From Chryseobacterium vrystaatense (lineage in GTDB: Bacteria > Bacteroidota > Bacteroidia > Flavobacteriales > Weeksellaceae), in the NCBI RefSeq assembly GCF_000737765.1, contig NZ_JPRI01000012.1, forward strand, positions 186,001-250,000: a stretch of DNA of 64,000 bases. The letters are read 5' to 3'. The notes under the pieces are model-generated. The model saw only the letters and a program-made list of their open reading frames with translations. It did no database searches and was not told the DNA's origin. The position numbers were made by a program, and so were the translations under genes. How positions within the stretch are numbered: the stretch's first letter is position 1; each line of letters starts with the position of its first letter. This document shows, piece by piece, positions 9,677 to 17,336 of this stretch.

Positions 9677-10879
9677 TTATTTAACTTTAATAATTAATGG
9701 ATTCGTTAGCACCTGTGCCTGCTTCTCCAAAATATGTTCCCAATCTTTTTTGGTTTGAATCAGGCCGGTTTTCTGCCATGCAAATCCGGCATAGTAAACC
9801 AGCTTCTCCTTAGATTCTGTCACCACCAGCAGATTGCTCTGATCGGGTGTTTCAGATTTGAAAGCGAGTGATTTCTCAACAATTTTTGGATCCACCACAA
9901 TTCCTTCACCAACAAAAGCATCATCTATTTTTTCCCAGTGAAGATAATAACCTGCTTTATCATTAAGCAGGGTCTCCCCTTCATTTTTATGAAGGCTTAT
10001 TCCGATGGTGTAATTGGGAACCTGCTTTTCTGCCACAAAAAAGGATTCAAATTTTGAAAAATGGGATCCAAGATCCAGTGAAATACGTTTAGTTTCTTTG
10101 ACGCCATATTTACTCCAGGGATGATAAGTTAATTCAAAAACTGTTCTTAAAGGACCTACGGCAATGGTTTTGGCGGTAACAAAATTACGGGAAACCTGAA
10201 GACTATCTTTTGTCCATATTCCAATTCCGCCGGTTCCGCGGCTGTTTCCCACGTGATAAGGGTCATATCCTTCTCCTCTTGTATCTCTGTGATAAAACAT
10301 AGGATCAGTAAGATAGCCTTTGTACCATTTATTGATAACCGGAAGATCAGTACGCTTCAGCCAGATGTCTACACCGCTGGACATTGTACTGCTTTTAATA
10401 CCTTGCAAAGCTTCCAGCTGTCCTTTCGGACCATAGACCCTGAAAGCAACTTTATCATTTTCCCATGCATAATCATCTACCCGCTCAGGGACCAATCTTG
10501 AATATGCTGAAACCCGGCTTTCAGGAACCTGACCATTTTCACCTGCTGAAATAGTGTACACATTGGTCTTTTTAGCACCGACACCTGCCTGAAAAAGCAC
10601 TTCATCATCAATCCCGTCAGCATCATAATCAATCCACTGAACGGGAAGTGACTGGTCGTCCATATTTTTTATTCTGAGGTTCTGTTTTTTATTCTTACTC
10701 AGAAAGTTTTCCAGCTGCCGTACCGGAATCGCAACAATCTCAGTTCTGGGAAAGTCCAATGTATTCTTTACATGGATTTGAGTTTGTGCAGGTAAAGATT
10801 TCATGTTCAAAATGCAATCGATTGCACAAATCACAACTATATTCCATTTATTGAGTACCATAAAAGGTTGTTTGACCAA
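9677..10879 (-). CDS. DUF4861 family secreted protein, pectin-locus associated
   Basis: About 400 residues with DUF4861 features (DADGIDDEVLFQAGVG, YKGYLTDPMFYHRDTRGEG, GYDPYHVGNSRGTGGIGIW). The many conserved Trp, Asp and His residues suggest a carbohydrate-active fold, but no reaction can be assigned from sequence. The start is uncertain. Met at 10879, Met at 10861 (a plausible signal peptide) and Met at 10804 are all possible; a perfect -7 box at 10877-10884 overlaps the first, which favours a later start. The operator-like palindrome at 10813-10826 lies inside or just before the coding region depending on that choice. It heads an operon with the PL10 lyase, so a role in processing pectic oligosaccharides is likely. 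Confidence 0.8.
   Translation of the reverse strand: MVKQPFMVLNKWNIVVICAIDCILNMKSLPAQTQIHVKNTLDFPRTEIVAIPVRQLENFLSKNKKQNLRIKNMDDQSLPVQWIDYDADGIDDEVLFQAGVGAKKTNVYTISAGENGQVPESRVSAYSRLVPERVDDYAWENDKVAFRVYGPKGQLEALQGIKSSTMSSGVDIWLKRTDLPVINKWYKGYLTDPMFYHRDTRGEGYDPYHVGNSRGTGGIGIWTKDSLQVSRNFVTAKTIAVGPLRTVFELTYHPWSKYGVKETKRISLDLGSHFSKFESFFVAEKQVPNYTIGISLHKNEGETLLNDKAGYYLHWEKIDDAFVGEGIVVDPKIVEKSLAFKSETPDQSNLLVVTESKEKLVYYAGFAWQKTGLIQTKKDWEHILEKQAQVLTNPLIIKVK
10813..10826. promoter_or_regulatory. Perfect LacI-type operator-like palindrome
   Basis: TGCAATCGATTGCA is a perfect 14-bp palindrome with the central CG seen in LacI-family operators. It lies about 45 bp downstream of the probable transcription start of the DUF4861/PL10 operon, where a bound repressor could block elongation. 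A 12/14 match lies before the PL1 gene. Confidence 0.5.
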
Positions 10880-10884
10880 AAATA
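10877..10884 (-). promoter_or_regulatory. Bacteroidota -7 box for the DUF4861/PL10 operon
   Basis: On the minus strand the sequence reads TATTTTTG, a perfect TAnnTTTG element. No good TTG -33 element was found at the usual spacing. It overlaps the first possible start codon (10879), so that codon would be upstream of the transcript. Confidence 0.35.
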
Positions 10885-10993
10885 GACAATATTTTTAAAC
10901 TGAATAATAGAAATGTGCTTAGATTTTGCTTTTGAACAGAAATTTTATATCTAAATCCATATGCTGAGATAACAGATTAGTTGAAAATGATAA

Positions 10994-11022
10994 TTGTATT
11001 TTGTTTTTCTCGTCTAATTTCG
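10994..11022 (+). promoter_or_regulatory. Putative promoter of the T9SS cargo gene
   Basis: TTG at 10994-10996, an 18-bp spacer and TAATTTCG at 11015-11022 fit the Bacteroidota TTG / TAnnTTTG promoter with one mismatch. The start codon follows 34 bp downstream. Confidence 0.4.
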
Positions 11023-11056
11023 CAAAATAATTTAGAATAAATAAAAACAATAACAC

Positions 11057-13132
11057 ATGCACACGATTGCACATTCAGTAATTCAAAAAATCGGACTGGG
11101 ATTCGGTTTACTTTTCCTTGGTCAGGTTAATGCTCAGCAATGGGAAGATGTAGGCGGCCTGCAAAATGTTTCGGTTGGTGGAAGCAGTTTCAATAATCTG
11201 GTAATTGACAATGCTGGAAATTATTATCTTTCCTATTATGACCTGTCAGTTTCAAAAGGTTCTGTTCAGAAGTTCAATGGAAACTCCTGGTCTTATTTAG
11301 GGGGAGGTCCAGGTATTACAACAAGTTACGCAACATTTAGTTCCTTATCAACCAATACTTCCGGTACAGATGTCTACTATACCAATCAGGGAATGGGCTT
11401 CGAGGCAAGGCATTTCAACGGTACTTCCTGGAATCAGCTTCCGGCTATTACAAGCAGCACAACCAATTATCAGGCTTCTGCAGTATCTCCATCGAATATT
11501 CTTTTCACCTATGGATCTTATGGTTCAGGAACAGTAAAGCGTTTCGTAAACGGTACATGGGAACAGGTTGGGAATACAGGCTTCTCCAACGGAGCTGAAT
11601 TTGCAGAAATGGTAATCGGAACCAATAATATGGTGTATACCTCCAATGTTTCCGGTGGATTAAGGGTCTATCAGAACAATGTAACAGCTTCTGCTTCTGA
11701 TGCATGGTCGCTGGTAGGAGGAAGTATTGTAGACGCTTCTTCATCGGGAGAACAGTATTCTTCTGATCTGGCCATCGATGGAAACAACCATCTTTACGCG
11801 GCTTATGTGTCTTCTACGGCTTCAGGGAAAAAGATCAATGTAAAAAAGTTTGACGGTACTGCATGGACGCAGATTGGAAATGCCAATTTCTCAGACGGAA
11901 AAGTACAGCATCTTGCGCTTGCAGTAACAGCTTCAGGTGTTCCCTATGTGGCTGCCAGCAGATGGGAAGATGATAATTTCCTGAGAAATACAGTGTATAA
12001 ACTTGATGCCGCTACTCAGAACTGGATTCCTTTCGGAGGGGATTTTATTTCTGATGATGAAGCTAAATATAATGATCTTGCTGTGGACAATACCCACAAC
12101 TATCTGGTCCTTGCCTATTCCGAAGATGGTACCAAAGTGAAAAGAATTCCGCTGCCAGCCGGCAATCCGCAGCTTTGCAACAATACGGATCCGGGAAATA
12201 ACCCTGGTGATACGGGATGTGTAACTTTCCCATACAGAGGACAGTCTGTAACCTACAGTACTGTACGTGGTGCTGACGGTAAAATCTGGCTTCAGCAGAA
12301 TTTAGGCAGTACGCAAACTGCTTCTTCATTTTATGATACGGATGCCTATGGTGATTTGTTTCAGTGGGGAAGATGGGACGACGGTCATCAATTAAGAAAT
12401 TCTTCTCTCGCCGGCAACGCTCCTTCTCCAAATAATCCCAACGGTATTGGCTCGGGAAGTGGTTCGTTCCACTCTGCGGCTTATCAATCCAGTTCAAACT
12501 GGTGGTCTGACGGACAAACTACTGATCAATGGAGTGCCTCTTCAACCTCATCCTTAAGCGACATCAACGGAATTGACCCTTGTAAGGCTATAGGAACCTC
12601 CTGGAAGATGCCTTCAAAAACAGAGGTGGAACACATGATTGAAACTGAAAATATTTCTGATATTACTTCTGGTCTGGACAGTAATCTGAAATTGGTTCCG
12701 GCAGGTATAAAAGACTACAGTGGGATTTTCTCTCCCGGTACAAGACTTTACTTATGGACCTCTACTCCATCCGCTTATACAGGATCAGGAGAACATTTAT
12801 ACATCAGCCAGTTTTCGTCTCTCATGAATAGTGCCGGACGTGACAGTGGTCAGTCGGTAAGATGCATCAAAGGAGATCCGTCACTGGGAACGTCTGATAT
12901 TAAAACAGTTCCTTCTGTTGGAATTTATCCCAACCCGACAAAAGGCATCGTGAATATCAAAGCGGACAGCTTAATAGATGCAGTTAACGTCTTCAATACC
13001 GCGGGCCAAAAGCTTCCGATGGTCTTCAAAAACAATCAGATCGATCTGTTTCCTCTTCCTAGTGGGGTCTATATTCTGGAAATCAGAATGAAAAATGGAA
13101 AATCCATCACTAAAAAATTGATTAAAAACTGA
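11057..13132 (+). CDS. T9SS-secreted protein with propeller-like repeats and a FISUMP domain
   Basis: A 691-residue protein. After a signal peptide (ending VNAQQ) come about six divergent repeats of the form FNGTSWNQL / FDGTAWTQIG spaced over residues 25-370, which look like a beta-propeller. Residues about 390-610 (CVTFPYRGQSVTYSTV, DGKIWLQQNLG, AYGDLFQWGRWDDGHQLR, SWKMPSKTEVEHMI, SVRCIKG) match the Fibrobacter succinogenes major paralogous (FISUMP) domain. The last ~80 residues (VGIYPNPTKGIVNI ... GVYILEIRMKNGKSITKKLIK) are a type A sorting domain that directs export by the type IX system and usually anchoring at the surface. The function is unknown; adhesion or substrate binding would fit. 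Confidence 0.85.
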   Translation: MHTIAHSVIQKIGLGFGLLFLGQVNAQQWEDVGGLQNVSVGGSSFNNLVIDNAGNYYLSYYDLSVSKGSVQKFNGNSWSYLGGGPGITTSYATFSSLSTNTSGTDVYYTNQGMGFEARHFNGTSWNQLPAITSSTTNYQASAVSPSNILFTYGSYGSGTVKRFVNGTWEQVGNTGFSNGAEFAEMVIGTNNMVYTSNVSGGLRVYQNNVTASASDAWSLVGGSIVDASSSGEQYSSDLAIDGNNHLYAAYVSSTASGKKINVKKFDGTAWTQIGNANFSDGKVQHLALAVTASGVPYVAASRWEDDNFLRNTVYKLDAATQNWIPFGGDFISDDEAKYNDLAVDNTHNYLVLAYSEDGTKVKRIPLPAGNPQLCNNTDPGNNPGDTGCVTFPYRGQSVTYSTVRGADGKIWLQQNLGSTQTASSFYDTDAYGDLFQWGRWDDGHQLRNSSLAGNAPSPNNPNGIGSGSGSFHSAAYQSSSNWWSDGQTTDQWSASSTSSLSDINGIDPCKAIGTSWKMPSKTEVEHMIETENISDITSGLDSNLKLVPAGIKDYSGIFSPGTRLYLWTSTPSAYTGSGEHLYISQFSSLMNSAGRDSGQSVRCIKGDPSLGTSDIKTVPSVGIYPNPTKGIVNIKADSLIDAVNVFNTAGQKLPMVFKNNQIDLFPLPSGVYILEIRMKNGKSITKKLIKN

Positions 13133-13196
13133 TATTCCCGACTTCTGTTCAGTATCAAAAACGATTTATACTATAAATCATCGGTGTAAAAAAAGC

Positions 13197-13233
13197 AAAA
13201 AGGCTGTATCATGTATTGAAACAGCCTTTTTTT
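13197..13233. terminator. Bidirectional hairpin terminator
   Basis: An 11-bp stem (AAAAAGGCTGT at 13197-13207 with its complement at 13221-13231) has A- and T-rich flanks on both sides. It lies between convergent genes and can serve both the T9SS cargo gene and the effector island. Confidence 0.75.
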
Positions 13234-13327
13234 AACTTCAGAATTTCCATTACAGAAATTTTGTGATCTGCTTATGTGGATTCTACTACACCTTACTTTA
13301 TAAGAGCGGGATATGTAATTAATTCTC

Positions 13328-14272
13328 TTATTTTGATGACTTCATTTTTGAAATACTCCCTGATGTCAGTATACATTCATTGGAAGGAAAACTTTTACTG
13401 GAGATGGGCTTAATTTCATATCTTGTTTCTTTTCCAAGACCTACCTGAAGTGATGTTACTTTTTCCTCATAAGTATTTTTGTTCGTATCTATCAGAATCT
13501 CACTGTCGGTAATAAGCCTGCTTTCTGCATTGGTATGCTTTGTATATTTAAAAACTCCTTTACCAGCAGATACCAGTTTTTTCTCTAACTCCTTATCACC
13601 TTCTGTAGACTCTTTTAAGATGTATTTTGGTACTCCTGCTTCAGTATATGAAAATTTCACATTCCATTTGTCCAGATAATCACTTGCCTGGGTTCGGTAC
13701 GATTCCATATAAGCTTTTACTATTTTAAAATCTTTATGCCTGTATTTTTCGTACGATGAAATGTATTTTAAATCATCCAGATTATAATTTATTAAAAAAT
13801 CCTCTAAGAAGTCAATCACAGCAGGAATGCTTGCATGATCACCAATACTTTGACGAATATATTTATAGTACGAATCGTTTAGATAAAAGATATCCTTATC
13901 ACCAACTAAAACAGTTTTTTCCTTATCATTGAATGAAATGTTAAGTTTGGTACTGTAACTTTCATTTTGGTACGTTAACAAAACACCATTTTGATTCTTT
14001 ACCAAAGTACATAGGTTGGGAACTTTTTTTTCTGATACCGGAGAATCATTGAAATCATAGAATCTTACACTGTCTTTTTTTGTATTGAGTATGTAAATTA
14101 AATTGTCCGTACTTATTTTATCTTTTTTATCCACTCTCCGGTCATCTACATATTCTCCCTTATCAATCGTTTTATTAACGATATGAGTTATGCTGTATGA
14201 TTTTGGTGCCTGTGCCCATGTGTTGACATGAAAAGCCACCAGAGTGAGTAATATATATGCTAATTTCTTCAT
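13328..14272 (-). CDS. Secreted protein of unknown function, candidate immunity protein
   Basis: A 314-residue protein with a signal peptide (LVAFHVNTWAQ), so it would be periplasmic or envelope-bound. No recognised domain; the middle is rich in Lys, Asp and Tyr. It begins 3 bp after the stop codon of the DUF4280 effector at 14276 and is the last gene of the minus-strand island. Type VI effectors that act in the periplasm are usually paired with an exported immunity protein encoded directly downstream, so that is the favoured role (inference). Confidence 0.6.
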   Translation of the reverse strand: MKKLAYILLTLVAFHVNTWAQAPKSYSITHIVNKTIDKGEYVDDRRVDKKDKISTDNLIYILNTKKDSVRFYDFNDSPVSEKKVPNLCTLVKNQNGVLLTYQNESYSTKLNISFNDKEKTVLVGDKDIFYLNDSYYKYIRQSIGDHASIPAVIDFLEDFLINYNLDDLKYISSYEKYRHKDFKIVKAYMESYRTQASDYLDKWNVKFSYTEAGVPKYILKESTEGDKELEKKLVSAGKGVFKYTKHTNAESRLITDSEILIDTNKNTYEEKVTSLQVGLGKETRYEIKPISSKSFPSNECILTSGSISKMKSSK

Positions 14273-14275
14273 TGA

Positions 14276-15646
14276 TTAAATTTTTATTTTTTTCCAAAAT
14301 ATAGTATATCCGGCCACCCGGGTTGCCTCTAAACCAAAAGATTGCTTAGCCGCATTCTTAAAATAAAAATTACCTGTGGTCCAGTAGTCTTCTTTTGCAA
14401 AATCAGCATTAGGAAGTGCATAAACTGCTTTATTTTTTTCTTTTACCGTTTTGTGTGTATGGACTCCTTTATCACAGCCCTCATCATGTACTGAGGTGTA
14501 CGCCAGCGTATCCCCTCTTCTTCCTGTTACCTTAGCAACAAAGGAATCATACAGGCTCTTGCTGATTTTTATATAATCATACTCATCAAATTTATTATGA
14601 CCATATTTTGTTTTACTGTCAGGCTTTAAGTCCGTATCAATTCCCCACGCCAAAAAGTCTTCACCGTCCCATTGTGTTGCATTATCCGTAGGATCTGTTT
14701 TAACATCATCCACATCTCTTAAAAGAGCATCAATGGCTCCTGCTCTGGAATGCAAAGATATGGTGTCTTTTTCCGAGGTTTTCATTTCCACTTTATCTTT
14801 AGCCTCTACACTGGAATAGCTGGAATTCAATAACTGAAACATTGTTTTTCCCACTCTTTTTGCTTCATTATAATTGGTATGGGCTATATAAAGATATTCT
14901 TCTTTTTCTGATGACAGGCCTTCATGTTTAATAATATTACAAACTTTCTGGAAATCACTATGGACAATATTCAGTTTTTTAGGACTCTTATAAATATCCT
15001 CTTCTGTCCCTTTCCCTTCACATGCATATACATCGGTTTCATTTCCTTTTTTCTGGCCTTTTACGCTTCCTTCAAAAGTTCCGTTATAATTATAGAAGTT
15101 GCCATTGATCTTTTCTTTTGATTCAGGCACTGGTGCTCCGGCCGCATCAATGCTTTCTGGCTGATGAATCTGTCCGCTGTCTGTGATTTTGATATCAACT
15201 CCTCCATACGTACAGGGAATGGTACTTTTCTGCAAGAGCACAAACTGTTCCTGGGACAAATAAGTACCCACATCCTGCCAGTCTCTTACATTCATAACTG
15301 AAGCACATGGCGCTGCCATTTGCGGACTTTTTTTACAGGTTCCCGTAAAAACCAGACTTTTAGGTCCTCTCTCTTTTATCGTTGCTGTTTTCTTTTCCTG
15401 TATGGTAGGAGTGTCATAATTGACCTTCATGATTCCTATGGGAACGGTACATAATATACATTCCAAAGTGGCGGTATCTATGACCACTTTCAGGCCGTCT
15501 TCTGTTTTATCCTTTTCCTCATTTTCAGCACGCTTTTCTTCCATTTTCTGGCTGTTGGCGGCCTTGATCTGGTCACTATCCTGAGCTGTATCCTGACTTT
15601 GAGTTTCGGGAATGTCAACTTGTGTATCTTTGTCTATTCTATCCAT
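14276..15646 (-). CDS. DUF4280 (PAAR-like) effector with a possible peptidoglycan hydrolase domain
   Basis: Start set at 15646 (MDRIDKDT), because the paralogue at 17337-18713 begins the same way; a longer reading from 15670 adds eight residues. Residues 1-50 are charged and shared with the paralogue. Residues about 60-165 form the DUF4280 region (VRDWQDVGTYLSQEQFVLLQ, ITDSGQIHQPESI), a PAAR-like spike tip. The C-terminal ~250 residues are unlike the paralogue: IIKHEGLSSEKEEYLYIAH (Glu242) followed by ALLRDVDD and WDGEDFLAWG resembles SleB/lysozyme-like cell-wall hydrolases, where the Glu would be catalytic. That reading is from pattern only. The exported protein encoded immediately downstream would be its immunity partner. 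Confidence 0.7.
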   Translation of the reverse strand: MDRIDKDTQVDIPETQSQDTAQDSDQIKAANSQKMEEKRAENEEKDKTEDGLKVVIDTATLECILCTVPIGIMKVNYDTPTIQEKKTATIKERGPKSLVFTGTCKKSPQMAAPCASVMNVRDWQDVGTYLSQEQFVLLQKSTIPCTYGGVDIKITDSGQIHQPESIDAAGAPVPESKEKINGNFYNYNGTFEGSVKGQKKGNETDVYACEGKGTEEDIYKSPKKLNIVHSDFQKVCNIIKHEGLSSEKEEYLYIAHTNYNEAKRVGKTMFQLLNSSYSSVEAKDKVEMKTSEKDTISLHSRAGAIDALLRDVDDVKTDPTDNATQWDGEDFLAWGIDTDLKPDSKTKYGHNKFDEYDYIKISKSLYDSFVAKVTGRRGDTLAYTSVHDEGCDKGVHTHKTVKEKNKAVYALPNADFAKEDYWTTGNFYFKNAAKQSFGLEATRVAGYTIFWKKIKI

Positions 15647-15715
15647 GGTAATGAATGTATTAAATAGCAATTGCTGTTTTTCCTGCTAAAATTGGAGTAA
15701 TCATTTATAAATCAT

Positions 15716-16381
15716 TTAATAACAGGGCTCTTTCTTATTGAAAATACAATATGGAAAACGTACATCCACAGAATCCTCTAATGAATAAGTTTTTATACTG
15801 TCCATTCTGCCTTGTTTATTGTAATATTTCCATTCGCCTAATTTAAAATTGCTTTTTACTTCACCTTCGCCTTTTATACTGCCTTCTACATATTTTTGGT
15901 TTTTCCCATCCCAAACTCCATAATGATATATTTTTAAATAACCATTTCCATTGGCTAAAAAGCTTTCTTTATTAAGATATTTAAATAAAATATCACCATT
16001 AGTGTGGTATTGTACATGATACATACTTGGCTGCGGATGATCCTCAACATTTATGATTTGTTCAATGGGCGTGCCATTACGAATTTTCGAAACGTACATC
16101 GTTTGAGGATTAATCAAGTAGTATATTTCAATACTATCTGCTATTTTTTTCTTATTATATAATTTACCATTTTTAAGAGAATAATTTTTCTTAATTGCTG
16201 ATATGTTTTTATAATCAGGTATTTTTTTTTAACAAAACAGCTTCATTATACCAAAAATCTTTTTTTTCAAAAACAATATTATATTTTTTAGAGATACACA
16301 ACTCATCATACTTAAAAAATAATTTTAGAGTTTTCGTAAATTCTTTTCTTTCAATCCATCCTCTATAAAACTGAGAGATAT
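15716..16381 (-). pseudogene. Frameshifted MORN-like candidate immunity gene
   Basis: The intact 3' part (15716-16117 and beyond) encodes MORN-like repeats (YHYGVWDGKNQKYVEGS, GEWKYYNKQGRMDSI). On the minus strand the frame stays open to a stop at 16231, next to a run of nine A (16222-16230). Upstream of the run a different frame continues as clear protein sequence (ISQFYRGWIERKEF, then KYDELCISKKYNIVF) to about 16380; removing one A would join the two frames. No ATG is found for the 5' part, which abuts the stop of the preceding gene. It may be a decayed gene, a slippage-controlled gene or a sequencing error in the homopolymer. Similar MORN-like proteins occur as immunity proteins. Confidence 0.6.
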
Positions 16382-17326
16382 TTACTTCATTTTTTCTAAT
16401 AAATCATAATATCCTTTTGCTTTTTCAGCAACTGTATCATTTAAAGAATTAAGTACAGGTTTCACCAATCCCATATCATTTTTATTAGGATTCTTTTCTA
16501 AATTTTCTAATCCCAAAAAAACAATATCAGTATTCTCTGAAGCTAGCATTGAAATAAATTCTTTTCTTGGAATTTCGACTTTCATTTTATGCAATGCTTC
16601 AATAGCCTTTGAAACAACATCAGATTCTCTGTGAGAAAGCATTTTACTTATCAATTTTTGATTTTGAGGAGTGTTAAATTTACTCAATGCATCAATACCT
16701 TTTGTTTCTAAATTCTCTATGGATAGCATCGGAGTAATATAATCTACAGACAATGGGTTTTCGACAAAAGAAAGTGCTTCGGCGGACTCCTCTTTTATTT
16801 TTCTATTGTCCGATTTCAGGTTTTCAGAATAATATGAAAGTTGTTTTTTTAATTCTTCATTGGAACCACTACTTATTTGAATTGGAAAATTACCTTTGTA
16901 TGAAATACTTTCAGATTGAGTATTTCCTGTACCAGCTGATAATTCTAAGTCGTAAATTATATCAAATTTTCCATCTTTCAAAAATTTAAAATAACGCCCT
17001 AAAAAATATACATTTTTATATGTTTCACCTGACTGTATTTTAATAGGAATATTTTCCTCACTAAGATTCCAACCTCTATTTTTTTTCTCTACAAAAGGTT
17101 GTTGACAATCAAAAGATATATCATTGGGATTAGGATAGAATAACAAAACAAAAATTTCCTTATTTGTATTATTTTTAATGGTAAGAATAGCAGGAATTAT
17201 CCCATTTATTATATTTTTTTCTTGACCACCTGAAAAGGTAACGTTTATATTATCTTTCATATTATTGCTGTTTTGAGCTACACATTGCATATTGATAAGT
17301 AAAAGTATAAATATTAAATTTTTCAT
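16382..17326 (-). CDS. Secreted protein with HEAT-like C-terminal repeats, candidate immunity protein
   Basis: A 314-residue protein with a signal peptide (LINMQCVAQ; a lipobox is possible). Residues 25-155 look like a beta-sandwich (ILTIKNNTNKEIFVLLF). Residues 170-314 are short helical repeats (IKEESAEALSFVENP, VVSKAIEALHKMKVE, VFLGLENLEKNP) of HEAT-like spacing. The DNA is visibly more AT-rich than its neighbours. It starts 10 bp after the stop of the second DUF4280 effector, the usual position for a cognate immunity gene. Confidence 0.6.
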   Translation of the reverse strand: MKNLIFILLLINMQCVAQNSNNMKDNINVTFSGGQEKNIINGIIPAILTIKNNTNKEIFVLLFYPNPNDISFDCQQPFVEKKNRGWNLSEENIPIKIQSGETYKNVYFLGRYFKFLKDGKFDIIYDLELSAGTGNTQSESISYKGNFPIQISSGSNEELKKQLSYYSENLKSDNRKIKEESAEALSFVENPLSVDYITPMLSIENLETKGIDALSKFNTPQNQKLISKMLSHRESDVVSKAIEALHKMKVEIPRKEFISMLASENTDIVFLGLENLEKNPNKNDMGLVKPVLNSLNDTVAEKAKGYYDLLEKMK

Positions 17327-17336
17327 AATTAATATT

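Noticed and set aside
12063..12497. A 144-residue minus-strand ORF inside the T9SS cargo gene
   Set aside because: The plus-strand gene is supported by the FISUMP and sorting domains; this ORF has none.
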